From contig CM063502.1 in assembly GCA_032207245.1 (NCBI GenBank), positions 71,615,116-71,679,115 of the forward strand: 64,000 bases of DNA, in the 5' to 3' direction. Under the pieces are notes generated by a model. The model searched no databases. It was given only the letters and a program-made list of their open reading frames with translations, and was not told the DNA's origin. The stretch is from Pardosa pseudoannulata (Eukaryota; Arthropoda; Arachnida; Araneae; Lycosidae). How positions within the stretch are numbered: the stretch's first letter is position 1; each line of letters begins with the position of its first letter. A program made the position numbers and the translations under genes. Positions 1 through 10,796 of the stretch are shown here, piece after piece.

Positions 1-202
1 GTGCAAAGTAACATTTTTAATGTCCAGATTTACTATCAACAGTGTCCTAGTAAAACATAAAATTATTAATATATTTATGTTTTTTAGATTTGGTTATTAA
101 AATTTTCATTTAAAGTATAAATATCACTTTTATAACTGGGATTTATTATCCTAGACCCACATTGCTTAAAGCCTATTTTTATTATTCCCTTGTCTTTTAT
201 AG

Positions 203-263
203 AAAGGACTAGATGACCAGAGAGTGTCATAACTTTGAATGTTCTTCCTGTTAAATTCCACTT
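203..263 (+). other. Possible 5' UTR or frameshifted upstream exon of the DUF4806-like gene
   Basis: A good acceptor (pyrimidine-rich, ending TTTTATAG at 202) precedes this stretch. It has stops in all frames, so it could be untranslated. One frame (217-258) reads PESVITLNVLPVKF, close to the short L-P-x-K lead-in I expect before the EEL-type start of DUF4806, but it is out of frame with ATG 264. This could mean a frameshift in a decaying gene. Confidence 0.35.
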
Positions 264-1601
264 ATGAATATGGAAGAATTGTCAACACTAGAAAATGAGC
301 TTTATAATAATGAAGTTAAAGAACAGTTGGTTAGTGTTTAATTACTTCATTTTTAATCCTTATTAAGATAAATATATTAGAACAGACTTTAAAATACACA
401 CTCACAAAATTAAAAGATTGTCCAAAGAAAGAAATTACTGAAATACCTGTGAAAGTCTTGATTAGTAATATTTTCCTATTATTGTTTTTAAAAAAAAATA
501 TGGTGTAGAAGTAATATTAATTTTTTACTTTAATAGATAAATTTTTTAATGTTATGAAATATATTCTAGTAAATATATTGCATTGCTAGTGTAAGTCTTG
601 TTGTATAATTGGCATTTTAGTTTTCTATGAAATGACAAAAATTGTTTTCAGTTATATTAATGCATTATCTTATAATTTGTTTTAATCTCACATTTGCATA
701 TTTTGATATTTGCCGCAGTGTATTTAGTTTGTATGTTTTATGAATATGTATTTATAATTTTCATTATTATTATTTTATTTATTTTTATTTTATTTTAGTA
801 TGAAGTACTTAGGCAGACTGGCAGCATAAATCTTGGAAACATGGTGCAAAGGATGCTTTCCAAATTAATGAGTAATGAGCTAGCTGTAAAATTTAGCTGG
901 TTCGGCGCTAAGGAAAAAGACGCTTTTAACAGCCTTGGAATTTCAAAACTTATATTTAGTAAGCAATTATTAAAAATTTTTCTCTATGTATTTTTGCTAA
1001 TAGTTAATTCATGGTACTGTATTTATTACATTTCTGAAAGATAGCTGTTTTTTGTCTGTGCTTTAAAATCCAATATTCTATAATTTGGACTAATAAGTTA
1101 TTTAGTTAGCCTTGTTTTTTATGCATTGTTTTTTTCCTAATTTTGTAGGCTTATTTAAATTCAGGCAATTGGTATTTCTATATAATATTTATTAAAATTA
1201 ATATAATTGCATGCAGAATTATTTCCAACAGTAGTCATATCACTGTTTACTAACATTTTTCATTTGTTTTACCAACCAAGTGTTTGGTACTTTTTTAAAA
1301 CAATTCATATATTACCATGTCTGTATATAATTTACATAATATTTTATATATATTAAATGCATTCATATAGAGGGTGTGCATTAAGTTAAAACCTATAATG
1401 CAAAATATGGACAACATTAAAGTAAACTAAGCAATGCTTTCTAACAAATAATTATTTATTGTATTTCTAGGTGCAACAAGAGAAAATTCGTTATATCAAC
1501 ATGCTACGGATCAAGAAATTGAAACCATAATAAAAGACTGGTTGCGGCATGCAAAATCAAGAAAAAATAAATTAAAAGAAAATGAAGGAGAAATTTTGTG
1601 A
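264..1601 (+). CDS. Spliced DUF4806-like protein gene (three exons visible)
   Basis: Exons 264-329, 799-958 and 1471-1601 join in phase into about 118 residues. Donor at 330 is GTTAGT, acceptor ends at 798 (TTTTATTTTAG), donor at 959 is GTAAGC, acceptor ends at 1470 (GTATTTCTAG); stop TGA at 1599-1601. Exon 1 reads MEELSTLENELYNNEVKEQL, exon 2 contains MVQRMLSKLMSNELAVKFSW, exon 3 contains EIETIIKDWLRHAKSRK. This is the pattern I associate with DUF4806: an E/L-rich start, a basic helix ending in a KFSW-like motif, and a C-terminal WLRHAK segment. The domain's function is not established; it is found in many arthropod proteins, some linked to transposable elements. The chosen start (ATG 264) follows an in-frame stop at 252-254, so either it is the true start after a 5' UTR, or the reading frame is broken just upstream. 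Short for the family, so it may be a truncated paralogue. Confidence 0.72.
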
Positions 1602-1616
1602 AAATTAAAGTGTATC

Positions 1617-1622
1617 AATAAA
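1617..1622 (+). promoter_or_regulatory. Poly(A) signal AATAAA
   Basis: Canonical AATAAA 16 bases after the stop codon of the spliced gene, in the expected place for its 3' end. The short 3' UTR is typical of compact small genes. Confidence 0.6.
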
Positions 1623-1990
1623 AAATTTTATTTTGAGTTTTTTTTGCATTATTAAAAATGTATTTATGTTAAAGAAGGTGAAAACAAATAATTCTGGATA
1701 AATTATTGAAGCAGAATTTTTAAAAATAAATTGATGTTTATAGATATATTCTTTAAAACTTAACTTTAGCAAGACCTAATAAATTGCTTTTATAAATATG
1801 GCTGAAAAATTGACAATCTATTCATCCTGTATACAGGGGTGTTTGATAGGACAATCATTAAAAACAGGTTTGAACTGTCTAAAACTTATGATGAATAAAG
1901 GCTTAAGCATGATAACTTAAAAAGGAACTTATATTTAGTTAAGTTTTTCAATTATATAATTAACAATTTTTATTAACTTTTATTCTTAAA
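1623..1990. other. No recognised feature
   Basis: AT-rich sequence downstream of the gene with no ORF, repeat or structured element that I can identify. Confidence 0.5.
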
Positions 1991-1994
1991 TTTC

Positions 1995-2225
1995 AGAAAG
2001 CAATATTTTTTTTTCCAATGTGGGGAACTTGCCTATATTAACATAATTTGCCACACCGAGGCAGTGTTTTTTTCCCTTTTTATTGAGGGAGCACCATATA
2101 GGGCGGCTTCCCTCCCTATGAAGTGATATCACAAGTGTATCCAAGTCTTTATCTGGCATCAAATCGAAGGCTATTAGGTGGGAGTACAATATGCTAACCA
2201 CCATACAATCTGGGCTGCACAATAT
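1995..2225 (-). repeat. tRNA-derived SINE (family B)
   Basis: Read on the minus strand, the right end looks like a tRNA head: GGTGGTTAGCATATTG fits a pol III A box (around 2185-2200) and CTTCGATTTGATGCC, about 35 bases further, fits a degenerate B box. A tRNA-unrelated body with higher GC follows (GGGAGGGAAGCCGCCC). The 78-residue ORF across this stretch is best read as a by-product. No matching second copy in the window, so the family call rests on the box pattern. Confidence 0.5.
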
Positions 2226-2550
2226 ATTATTTTAATGTAAAAATTAGTACTTAAATAATTAATGTTTATTGCCATTTTTGGAAGTTACAATGTATGATAA
2301 TTGATATAACATCAAAAGTACCACTTTCAAATGTTTCTAATTTTATCACAAAGCAATGCAAGCTTGGAACAAGCTTTTTCTATCCATAAAGAATGTGTAA
2401 TAGAATATCTGAAAGAAGGAAGTCTAATTATTTTAAGAGAAGTAAGTACTGTATGAAATTTAAACTGTTTGACTGTTGACCTTAAAAAGCAGAAGGGACA
2501 AGAATAATTGAAGTAAAAGGAAATCAAATGAGATAAGTGCTTAAAGCAGC

Positions 2551-2612
2551 AAAAAAAAAAAAATAAATAAATAAAAAAAAAAATAAAAATAAAAAAAAAA
2601 ATAAAATAAAAT
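2551..2612. repeat. A-rich simple repeat
   Basis: Runs of A broken by single T (AAATAAATAAATA pattern). Low-complexity; the 99-residue minus-strand ORF over it is mostly F and I and is not a gene. Confidence 0.85.
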
Positions 2613-2933
2613 TCAAATAGAAGCAAAGAGTTAGCTGAAGTAGAAATACATTAACAATTTAAAATGGTTTGATATTTTAATTTTTTCTGTATTCATTTAG
2701 AGAGGGAAATTAGATAACAAAATCTTGTTAAACAGTAAATTAAAACATACATTGTGCCAAGTGAGGTTTTATTTGTACAGCTGAAATAAAAGCATTTGAA
2801 TATGTTTCTTAAGATGTCTGTAATAAAAAAATAAGAGTTCATTCTCAGACACATCTCCAGAAATATTTTTAAAATAAGTTTTCATAAGTAAATTCAGTAT
2901 TCAACAAAAATTTCTTAATGAACTTCTATAAAA

Positions 2934-2936
<3 letters not shown>

Positions 2937-2994
<58 letters not shown>
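2937..2994. repeat. (TA)n microsatellite
   Basis: About 29 uninterrupted TA repeats. Confidence 0.95.
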
Positions 2995-2996
<2 letters not shown>

Positions 2997-3042
2997 TATA
3001 CATATTTTTTAATAAATTAGCTTAATTTTTTTAATACTTTGT

Positions 3043-3432
3043 ATTCTACTATATAGGACATATTTATGCAAAAATAATTGCTACAGTGTATTAAAAATAA
3101 AAAATTTACGGAAGTATAACAAAATGTATAAAATAGCAGTGTATACATCTTTACTTAATAATCAGGGGGCAAAGTCATAGAATTCCCTGATTTTTGTAGG
3201 CAAAAAATTTTTTTTGTCCGGAAAAATCAAGAAATTTTGAAATTTGAGTTAGCACCCTGATTATTACTTAAATATAATATATATATATATATATATATAT
3301 TTATATTATAATGTGTAAAATAAATAAAGGTATACCTTTATTTATTTTACACATTTATTATACTTCCGTAAATTTACTTTTATCTTTTAAATCCCTGTAG
3401 CAGTTATTTTTGCATAAGTGTTCTAGTAGAAT
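3043..3432. mobile_element. MITE / foldback element with ~80-100 bp terminal inverted repeats
   Basis: The left arm (ATTCTACTA at 3043, then ATTTATGCAAAAATAATTGC and TTTACGGAAGTATAA) recurs inverted on the right (TTATACTTCCGTAAA, GCAGTTATTTTTGCATAAGT, TAGTAGAAT ending 3432). The arms run about 80-100 bases and flank a centre with a short TA run and a perfect palindrome (3310-3355). No transposase. No clear target duplication, so the superfamily is open. Confidence 0.75.
3310..3355. repeat. Perfect 46-bp palindrome
   Basis: Two 23-base arms meet at GGTATACC with no spacer. It lies at the inner edge of the right arm of the foldback element and would extrude as a spacer-free hairpin. Confidence 0.9.
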
Positions 3433-3504
3433 GCAAACTGTTCAAATTAAATTAAGCAAATTTATTATTAAGAACAAATATATACAATGTTTAACAGGGG
3501 AAGA

Positions 3505-3777
3505 CCACGTCCTTTTGAGATCTAAAATATCTGAAATAGCACGCCCTGTAGAGATCTAAAAACATCTAAATCGCGTACCTTCCACGTCGAAATTTTCTCT
3601 CTTATAGACGTGCTATAGAGTGGCGCGTAGATTTCGTCGACGTCTTAAAGATCTCAAGGAAAGCACACCTGGGAGCTCCTATAGAGCTCCATACGACCCG
3701 ACATGGATATTTTTCGACGTCTTATAGAGGAAGGCGTTTGTATGAGGTGAGGTATTATAGACGTCTGATAGAGATCG
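3505..3777. repeat. Cluster of degenerate GACGTCTTATAGAG motifs
   Basis: About seven copies of a 14-18 base motif: ACGTCCTTTTGAGATCTAAA near 3508, ACGCCCTGTAGAGATCTAAA at 3541, ATAGACGTGCTATAGAG at 3604, TCGACGTCTTAAAGAT at 3637, GAGCTCCTATAGAGCTC at 3673, CGACGTCTTATAGAG at 3715, TAGACGTCTGATAGAGATC at 3758. It forms a locally CpG-richer island in AT-rich DNA. Function unknown. Confidence 0.65.
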
Positions 3778-3789
3778 GTGTTTTGTTTG

Positions 3790-5230
3790 GGAATAGCTGT
3801 TTTATTGCTTTGAGTGAGCAACATTCTCAATACGAGAGAACTTAGAGGCTTGTAAATGCAGTTTGAGTGGGAAGAACACTCACAAATAGGTTTATTATGA
3901 TCGCCTGAGCCAAGCCCTCTGAATCAGAAATTGTGTTCAGCTGTATATTGAAAATATATTATGAATGGAAATGAGACGATTTGATAATTAATGCTAAAGC
4001 TGAAATAAATTAAAAAATAAAGAAATCATGAATTATGTTCAGAAGCTATCATAAGATTAAAGAAAAATATATGAATTATAAGAGATACTTGGTTCAAGCG
4101 CAATTACACGATTCATTCACTGATTATTTTACAAAATATAATTTTGCAGTGCTGGGCACATTTTCCCCAATTGTTATATAATTATGTTTATTTTCTAAGG
4201 TTTTAATAACATTTTTTGGATTATTTGGCATTTTATAGATTACATAATTGTGTAGCCTGTCTACGACAATTACTGTTAGTGAACCGATTGTTAAAGTAAG
4301 GGAAAAATAGTTTTCATGGATGCCAGGATTAGCTGCGGATTTCGAGAACTAATATAATTTAAGGGAGAGGGCCAGTGACCAGGGAACATAAAATTCACTC
4401 TGAGCGTGAGTAGGGTGGAAAGAAGTACATTGAAATTGGGAAAAGATTGAAACCCGAGTTTTAAGAGGCAGTATGAATGGAAAGACACAAAGCCAACAGT
4501 TTAAATAGCCATGTGACGAAGATCGCTGACATTCGCACCGAGCCTAACGTAAACATTCGATACCATACAAGTGGCGGCTTCTAGAGGAGGTAATCAGCAA
4601 CATGAAAAGAGAGAAAGAAAAAAATATAATAATTTATTATTTTTAATTGTTATTTTAAAATTTATATATAATTTTAACATGAACTAAAATTATTAGATTA
4701 ATGATTTACAAATCTTTGAAAACTGAGGAGTGTTGTTAATATTAACTAACTTATGAGCATTTTTGAAAGATTGTAAAGTTTCCCAGAAATAAAGATATGA
4801 CCAATATTTTTTTTTTAGTAATATAGGTGATAGAAAAATTATAATAGGGATTAAAGTTCCATAAACGCTAATCAATCTTAGAGCATTTTAGTTCCTGATT
4901 TTTAACAAAATTCTCATGCACTTTCAAGCAAAATTTAAGAGTGCGTTTGGTCAGACGATGTAAGAAAGGTCACACTGGCAAGATATTGGATAAATACCTC
5001 AGGTATTTAAGCATTCAATAGGGTGATTCAGAAAAGAAATTTTATTAACAGGAGAGAAAATTACTCAATTCAAACTTTAGAAATGTTCTGACTAACAATT
5101 TTAAGGAAAAAAATTGTAAAAGAACCGACTGGTTATGTTTAGAAATTATTCCTTTCTGAACCGAATTGAAAAGTTTTCAACAAATGGAATCAATTAACTT
5201 GGAAGAGAAACCACGATCCACAGCGACCAC
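3790..5230. other. No recognised feature
   Basis: AT-rich with a few moderately GC sections (4320-4420). No convincing ORF, splice chain or repeat. Confidence 0.5.
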
Positions 5231-5232
5231 TC

Positions 5233-5690
5233 TCAGATGATTTAGCTCAGATCTAAGTCAATCGGGAATGGGACAAATGTTCAAAGCCCGATGTACAAAA
5301 ATATTTAAAACAATAAAAAGTTGATTAATTGAGTGAGCTGAAAGCGTATGAGGCAGAACAGATACGACAAAGGGACTTGTCTGAAAAGCCTCGGTGTTTC
5401 GGATAGTAAAAACATCCAAAAAAGCAAGACGATTATTACATTTTTTAAAACCTTTTTTCAACCTCAGATGATTGAGCTCGGAGCTAAGTAAATTGGGAAT
5501 GGAACAAGTATTCAAAGCCCGATGAACAAAAAAGTATTAAATGCAGCAAACATATGATTAAGTGGGTGAGATGAGACAGAAAAGGTGCAAAAAAAGGGAT
5601 TTCAGGAAACAGTTGTCTTAAAAGCCTACGAATTACAGACAATAAAAACATTCAAGAAAGCAAGACGATTGTTGTATTATTTTTTGAAAG
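5233..5690. repeat. Tandem duplication, 231-bp unit
   Basis: TCAGATGATTTAGCTC... at 5233 recurs as TCAGATGATTGAGCTC... at 5464, and the two units match with scattered differences to about 5690. It duplicates the C-terminal part of the RT relic, so it arose after that element inserted. Confidence 0.8.
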
Positions 5691-5940
5691 TGAACTAAAT
5701 TCAAAAGTTGATAGAATTCGCAACAGAAAGGATATAATCAACATTATCCATATTATAGTCTAATAAGACAAAATAGTCATTTATATAACGGATATAGAAA
5801 AGAGGCATTATAGTTTCAAGTATTTTTAAAAAACAAATGGATATCACTCAAAATTATGCTCAAAGGATTACCGTCAGAGAGGCTATCACTGTTAATATAG
5901 AAAGAACCATTAAAAACAAAGTAGTCTGATATGGACAGTA
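5233..5940 (-). pseudogene. Penelope-like reverse transcriptase relic with tandemly duplicated C-terminal part
   Basis: Minus-strand reading from about 5935 shows RT core pieces in order: YFVFNGSFYINSDSLS-DGNPLSIILSDI (the YF.FNG..Y......GNPLSP.LSDI block), then NDYFVLLDYNMDNVDYILSV at the usual YVDD catalytic site, where the aspartate pair is altered (NDY). After stops come LAFL[N/D]VF-I..N, F.T, PH.LS.H and RALN[T/I]CSIPN-LLSSELNHLR, the connection pattern of Penelope-like elements. The LAFLDV-to-SSELNHLR section occurs twice (5464-5690 and 5233-5463, period 231). Several stops and a lost catalytic motif make it dead. I infer the class from the motif pattern; a search would settle PLE versus another RT. 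Confidence 0.68.
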
Positions 5941-6630
5941 GTCCAATTAGGATCAGTGTGCTTGTCTATAAAGTTCGGCGTTTGCTATTTAAATCATTGG
6001 CTTTCTATCAGTCTGCTTTTACTAACCACTTTCACATTGATAATGCTGCTCACTTGAAGCAACAAAACAGCTATCTGCCTAGTTATCTACCTGTTTGTGC
6101 CCTATTTAATGAAAAAAATATAGTAAATTTAAGTCGTCATCATTTCAGCATCAAGAAAAGTATTTCTTAAGGGAATCGATACTTAAAATAATGCCTTTAT
6201 TCAAATCTTTAATTTTTTCCGAGTTCTTCTATGTTCAGGTCTTTTTCTTAGAATCACCTTTGAAATGCTGTAAACAGAATAATTCAGAAAAGTTAAAAGA
6301 ACATAAGTAGAATTTGAGTCTCTTTTGTTTTTCAAAGGCACTGATGTATTTTTTCCTGTTTTATTATCATACGCTGAAGCATGTGTTTCAAAATATAACT
6401 CTATGAAGTGCATTTCACATAATGAGTAAAATTTTTCTCTACTTTTTATTATCAAAAGAATTTTGTGAACATATTAGACAAAAAATGTGTTAATCATCCA
6501 CTAAATACAAATCAAAACAATATGCAGTTTTAGGGTAGAATATTAATATTTTAAAACCACATTTCCTTTACAGATAAAAAATATTTAGTTAAAAATTTCA
6601 GGGGAAGATTAACAAACAAACAAACAAAAA
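5941..6630. other. No recognised feature
   Basis: AT-rich. May include the eroded N-terminal part of the neighbouring RT relic on the minus strand, but I could not place any motif. Confidence 0.4.
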
Positions 6631-9600
6631 TTTGACAGCACTTCAAAGTGTATTTGGTATTTTATGTAAACATTATTATGCAATAAAAGGAGACAATTCT
6701 ATAATTTTTCTGAACAAATGTAGGGCAAAGTATATGTTTACTTTTCAATTCAGATAACTCAAAAATATTTTTCCTGTTTGTTTTAAGTAAAAATAAAGGA
6801 AAGCTAAATCTTATACAATTCAATTTATAAAAATTAGAAAGTTTTAAACAATATTTCCTCACCTCTTAAATTATATCTGTATCATTTTATTAATTTTCTT
6901 TTATCAGAGCTTTCTGCAACTTTCTTTTAGATGTGGATTTGCTTGTGCCATTCTTTCGTAATGATTTAATTTTATCTGAGAGCAGTCCGGATGCATTCCT
7001 TTCTTTTTGAACTCAAAAATCGGAATTTCTCAAACAGTGTTTTGGTCACTCTCTGTTCTTTTCTACAATAATATCGCATTAGAAGACAAAAAAGAAGCAA
7101 AGTCGGTAGGTACATATAACCACAAAAACGATGTGTCTCAAGATGAAAAAAAAATCTTTGGTAATTCTTTAAATAGTATTTGACGTTTTAAATAAACAGT
7201 GTTACATAATAACGGTGAAAATTCTAAAAATTTCCAGAACAAATCTAGAACAAATCACTGTTATCTGTATGCTTTTCAATTCAGACAACACAAAAATTTA
7301 TTTATGAGTTTGATTTAGTAAAAATAAAGAAAGTCAAATCTGGTACATTAGAAATCATAAAGATAAGAGAGTTTTAAGTAATATATTTTCTATTCTTAAA
7401 TTATATTTGTACCATTCTATGTATAAATATTAATTTTATTTTATCAGATCTTTCTACAACCTTCTTTTAGATATAGATTTTTCTTGTGATGTTCTTTAGT
7501 AAAGAATTTTTTTTCCGAGGTCAATCCGGATCTCAGAAATTCGACTTTTTAAACAAAGTTTGTAGAATAATTTATCACAAGACAGGCAGAATCAAGGTTG
7601 TTAAGGACGTATAATAATAATAATAAAAAAGAATGTGTACCACGATAAAAAATCTTTGATAACATTTTAAATCGTATTTGGCGTTTTAAATAAAAAAATA
7701 TTACATAATAAAGGAGAAAATTCTGAAAATTTCCAGAACAAATCTAAGACAAATTACGGTTATCTTTTTCTTTTCAATTCAGACAACACAAAATATATAT
7801 CTATCAGTTTATTTTAGTAAAAATAACGGAAGTCAAATCTGGTACATTTCAACTTATAAAAAAGTTTTAAAAAATATCTTCCTTCTCCTTAAATTATATT
7901 TGCATCATTTTATGTATAAATATTAATTTTATTTTATGAAAGCTTTCTACAACTTTCTTGTCTTAGATATAGATTTGTTTGTGATGTTCTTTTGTAAAGA
8001 TTTATTTTTTTTCGAGGTCAATCCGGATCTCAGAAATTCGTCTTTTTTTTTAAACAGAGTTTGTGATTACTTTTTTTTTTGGACTAGAATAATTTATCAA
8101 AAGACAAACAGAAGCAAGATTGTTAAGCACAGATAATAAAAAGAAAGAATGTGTGCCACGATAAAAAAATCTTTGATAACATTTTAAATCGTATGTGGCA
8201 TTTTAAATAAACAATGTTACATAATAAAGGAGAAAATTTTGAAAACTTTCAAAACAAATCTAGGACAAATTACTGTTATCTGTTTGCTATTCAATTTAGA
8301 CAACACAACTTATCTATCAGTTTGTTTTAGTAAAAATAAAGTCAAATCTGGTACATTTCAACTTATAAACATAAGAAAATTTTAAGTAATATTTTCCCTC
8401 TCCTTAAATTATATTTGCATCATTTTATGTATAAATATTAATTTTGTTTTATTAGAGCTTTCTACAACTTTCTTCTCTTAGATATAGATTTGCTCGTGAT
8501 GTTCTTTCTTAAAGATTTATTTTTTTTCCGAGGTGAATCCAGATCTCAGAATTCCGACTTTTTAAACAGAATTTGTGGTCACATTTTATTTTGATTAGAA
8601 TAATTTATCAGAAGATAAACAGAAGCAAGGTCATTAAGCATATATAATAATAATTAAAAAAAAAGAATTAGTACCACGATAAAGAAAATCTTTGATAACA
8701 CTTTAAATCGTATTTAGCGTTTTAAATAAACAATGTTACATACTAAAGGAGGAAATTCTGAACATTTCCAGAACAAATTTAAGATAAATTACTGTTATCT
8801 GTTTGCTTTTCAATTCAGGCAATACAACAATTTATCTATCAGTTTAATAAAGGAAAGTCAAATCTGTTACATTTCAACTTATAAAGATAAGAAGGTTTTA
8901 AGTAATATCTTCCCTCTCCTTAAATTATATTTATATCATTTTATGTATAAATATTAATTTTATTTTATCAGAGCTTTTTACAGCTTTCTTTTAGATATAG
9001 ATTTTTCTTGTGATGTTCTTTCGTAAAGCTTTATTTTTTTTCCGAGGTCAATTCAGATCTCAGAAATCCGACTTTTTAAACAGAGTTTGTGGTCTATTTT
9101 TTTCCCGGAAAGAATAACGTATCAGAAGACAGACAGAAAAGGTCGTTAGGACCACATAATCATAAAAGGATGTGTGCCACGATAAAAAAAGTCTTTGATA
9201 ACACTTTGAATCGTATTTGGCATTTTAAATAAACAATGTTACATAATGCAGGCGAAAATTTCCAAAGCAAATCTAGACAAGTTACTGTTATCTGTTTGCT
9301 TTTCAATTGAGACAACACAACAATTTATCTATCAGTTTGTTTTTGTAAAAATAAAGGAAAGTCAAATCTGGTACATTTCAACTTATAAAGATAAGAAGGT
9401 TTTAAACAATATCTTTCCTCTCCTTAAATTATATTTATATCATTTTATGTATAAATATTAATTTTATTGTATAAGAACTTTCTACAACTTTCTTCTTTTA
9501 GATATAGATTTGCTTATGATGTTCTTTCGTAAAGATTTATTTTTTTCCGAGGTCAATCCGGATCTCAGAAATTCGACTTTTTAAACAGAGTTTGTGGTTA

Positions 9601-9912
9601 CTTTCTTTTGGACTAGAATAATTTATGAAAAGACAAACATAAGCAAGATCGTTAAGCACATAATAGAAAAAAGAATGTGTACCACGATAAAAATTTTTTT
9701 GATAACACTTATCGTATTTGGCATTTTAAATAAACAATGTTACATAATAAAGGAGAAAATTTCGAAAATTTCCAGAACAAATCTAGGACAAATCTCTGTT
9801 ATTTGTTTACTTTTCAATTCAGACAACACAAAAAATTATCTATCAGTTTATTTTATTAAAAATAAAGGAAAGTCAAATCTGGTACATTTCAACTTATAAA
9901 GATAAGAAGGTT

Positions 9913-10790
9913 TTAACCCTTTGAGGGGCACCCATAGAAACTTTTTGGTTTCCAATGAAATTAGTTTAGAAATGTTATCTATGAACCTTTTAAATATGAA
10001 GCATATGAAAAATAAATTATATTACTTGAAGAATAAGTAAGGGGTCATTTTATTGCGTAATCCCTTGGAACAGCAGGAAAATGACACATTTTTTATACTG
10101 GGAAAATAATTAGTAATTTTTATTAAAATAGAGTATAAATTTGTAAGAATTTGTAAGTGAAGTTTAACCCCTTAATCACAATATGACCTTTTTCACACCC
10201 ATAAAAAGGCTAGCCAAAACAAAATCAATTTTTTATGTAAAAAACCCAATTTAGAACGTTGTCTCACCAAGATAATTACAAAAATAGTCAATATTTTTAT
10301 TGCAATTTTGGATTTTGATAAACTTGCAGAAAATAGTCGAATACAGCTTACAATCCCATGTAAATTATAAATATCAACAAAACGGTTTTTTTTTCTTTCA
10401 CATTGTTATTTTCAATTCTCGATTGCATTCGAGTGTGAAAAATTATAGCAACATGGTACAACGCCGCTCGAATTATGTCGAGTGTCCACAGTTTGGCCAG
10501 TTTAGACACTCGAGTTAACTCGAGCGTGCACGTTAAGGGGTTTAACAGGTACTTTTATTTTGAAGTCTTAACTTTGAAAAATTGAATTTTTGCTTTTAGA
10601 ATCTGGTTGTGATAGAGCCTGATTCTAAAAGCTCGTCTTGAGAGGATTAATTAAGAGAAGGGGGAAAAATTAAGTGTCAATAGTTTGATGTATCAAAAAA
10701 TTGAAAATCAAAAACTTTTTCTCTATATAAATCAGACAAATTTTTCAACAGCCGGTATATTATATATACCAGTGCCCTTCAAAGGGTTAA
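9913..10790. mobile_element. piggyBac-like TTAA MITE (outer) inserted in satellite monomer 7
   Basis: Left end TTAACCCTTTGAGGGGCAC, right end GTGCCCTTCAAAGGGTTAA: terminal inverted repeats with TTAA at both edges (9913-9916 and 10787-10790). Removing it leaves AAGGTT-TTAA-GTAATA, the intact satellite sequence of neighbouring monomers. It carries no transposase and is itself interrupted by another TTAA element (10164-10545). Its left 150 bases match the left end of the 11987-12599 element. Confidence 0.88.
10164..10545. mobile_element. Nested TTAA MITE with three CTCGA-N6-TCGAG inverted repeats
   Basis: Left edge TTAACCCCTTAATCAC, right edge GTGCACGTTAAGGGGTTTAA. Inside are three 16-base inverted repeats of identical geometry, CTCGA-N6-TCGAG, at 10418-10433, 10467-10482 and 10509-10524. 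Nested inside the outer TTAA MITE, so the younger insertion. The right TIR carries one extra T before the terminal TTAA, so the edge is uncertain by one base. Confidence 0.7.
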
Positions 10791-10796
10791 GTAATA

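Noticed and set aside
2327..2626. 99-residue minus-strand ORF rich in F
   Set aside because: Covers an A-rich simple repeat; composition is an artefact.
6640..9960. CRISPR-like or other programmed repeat array
   Set aside because: Units of about 505 bp without short constant repeats and unique spacers; eukaryotic satellite-type organisation.
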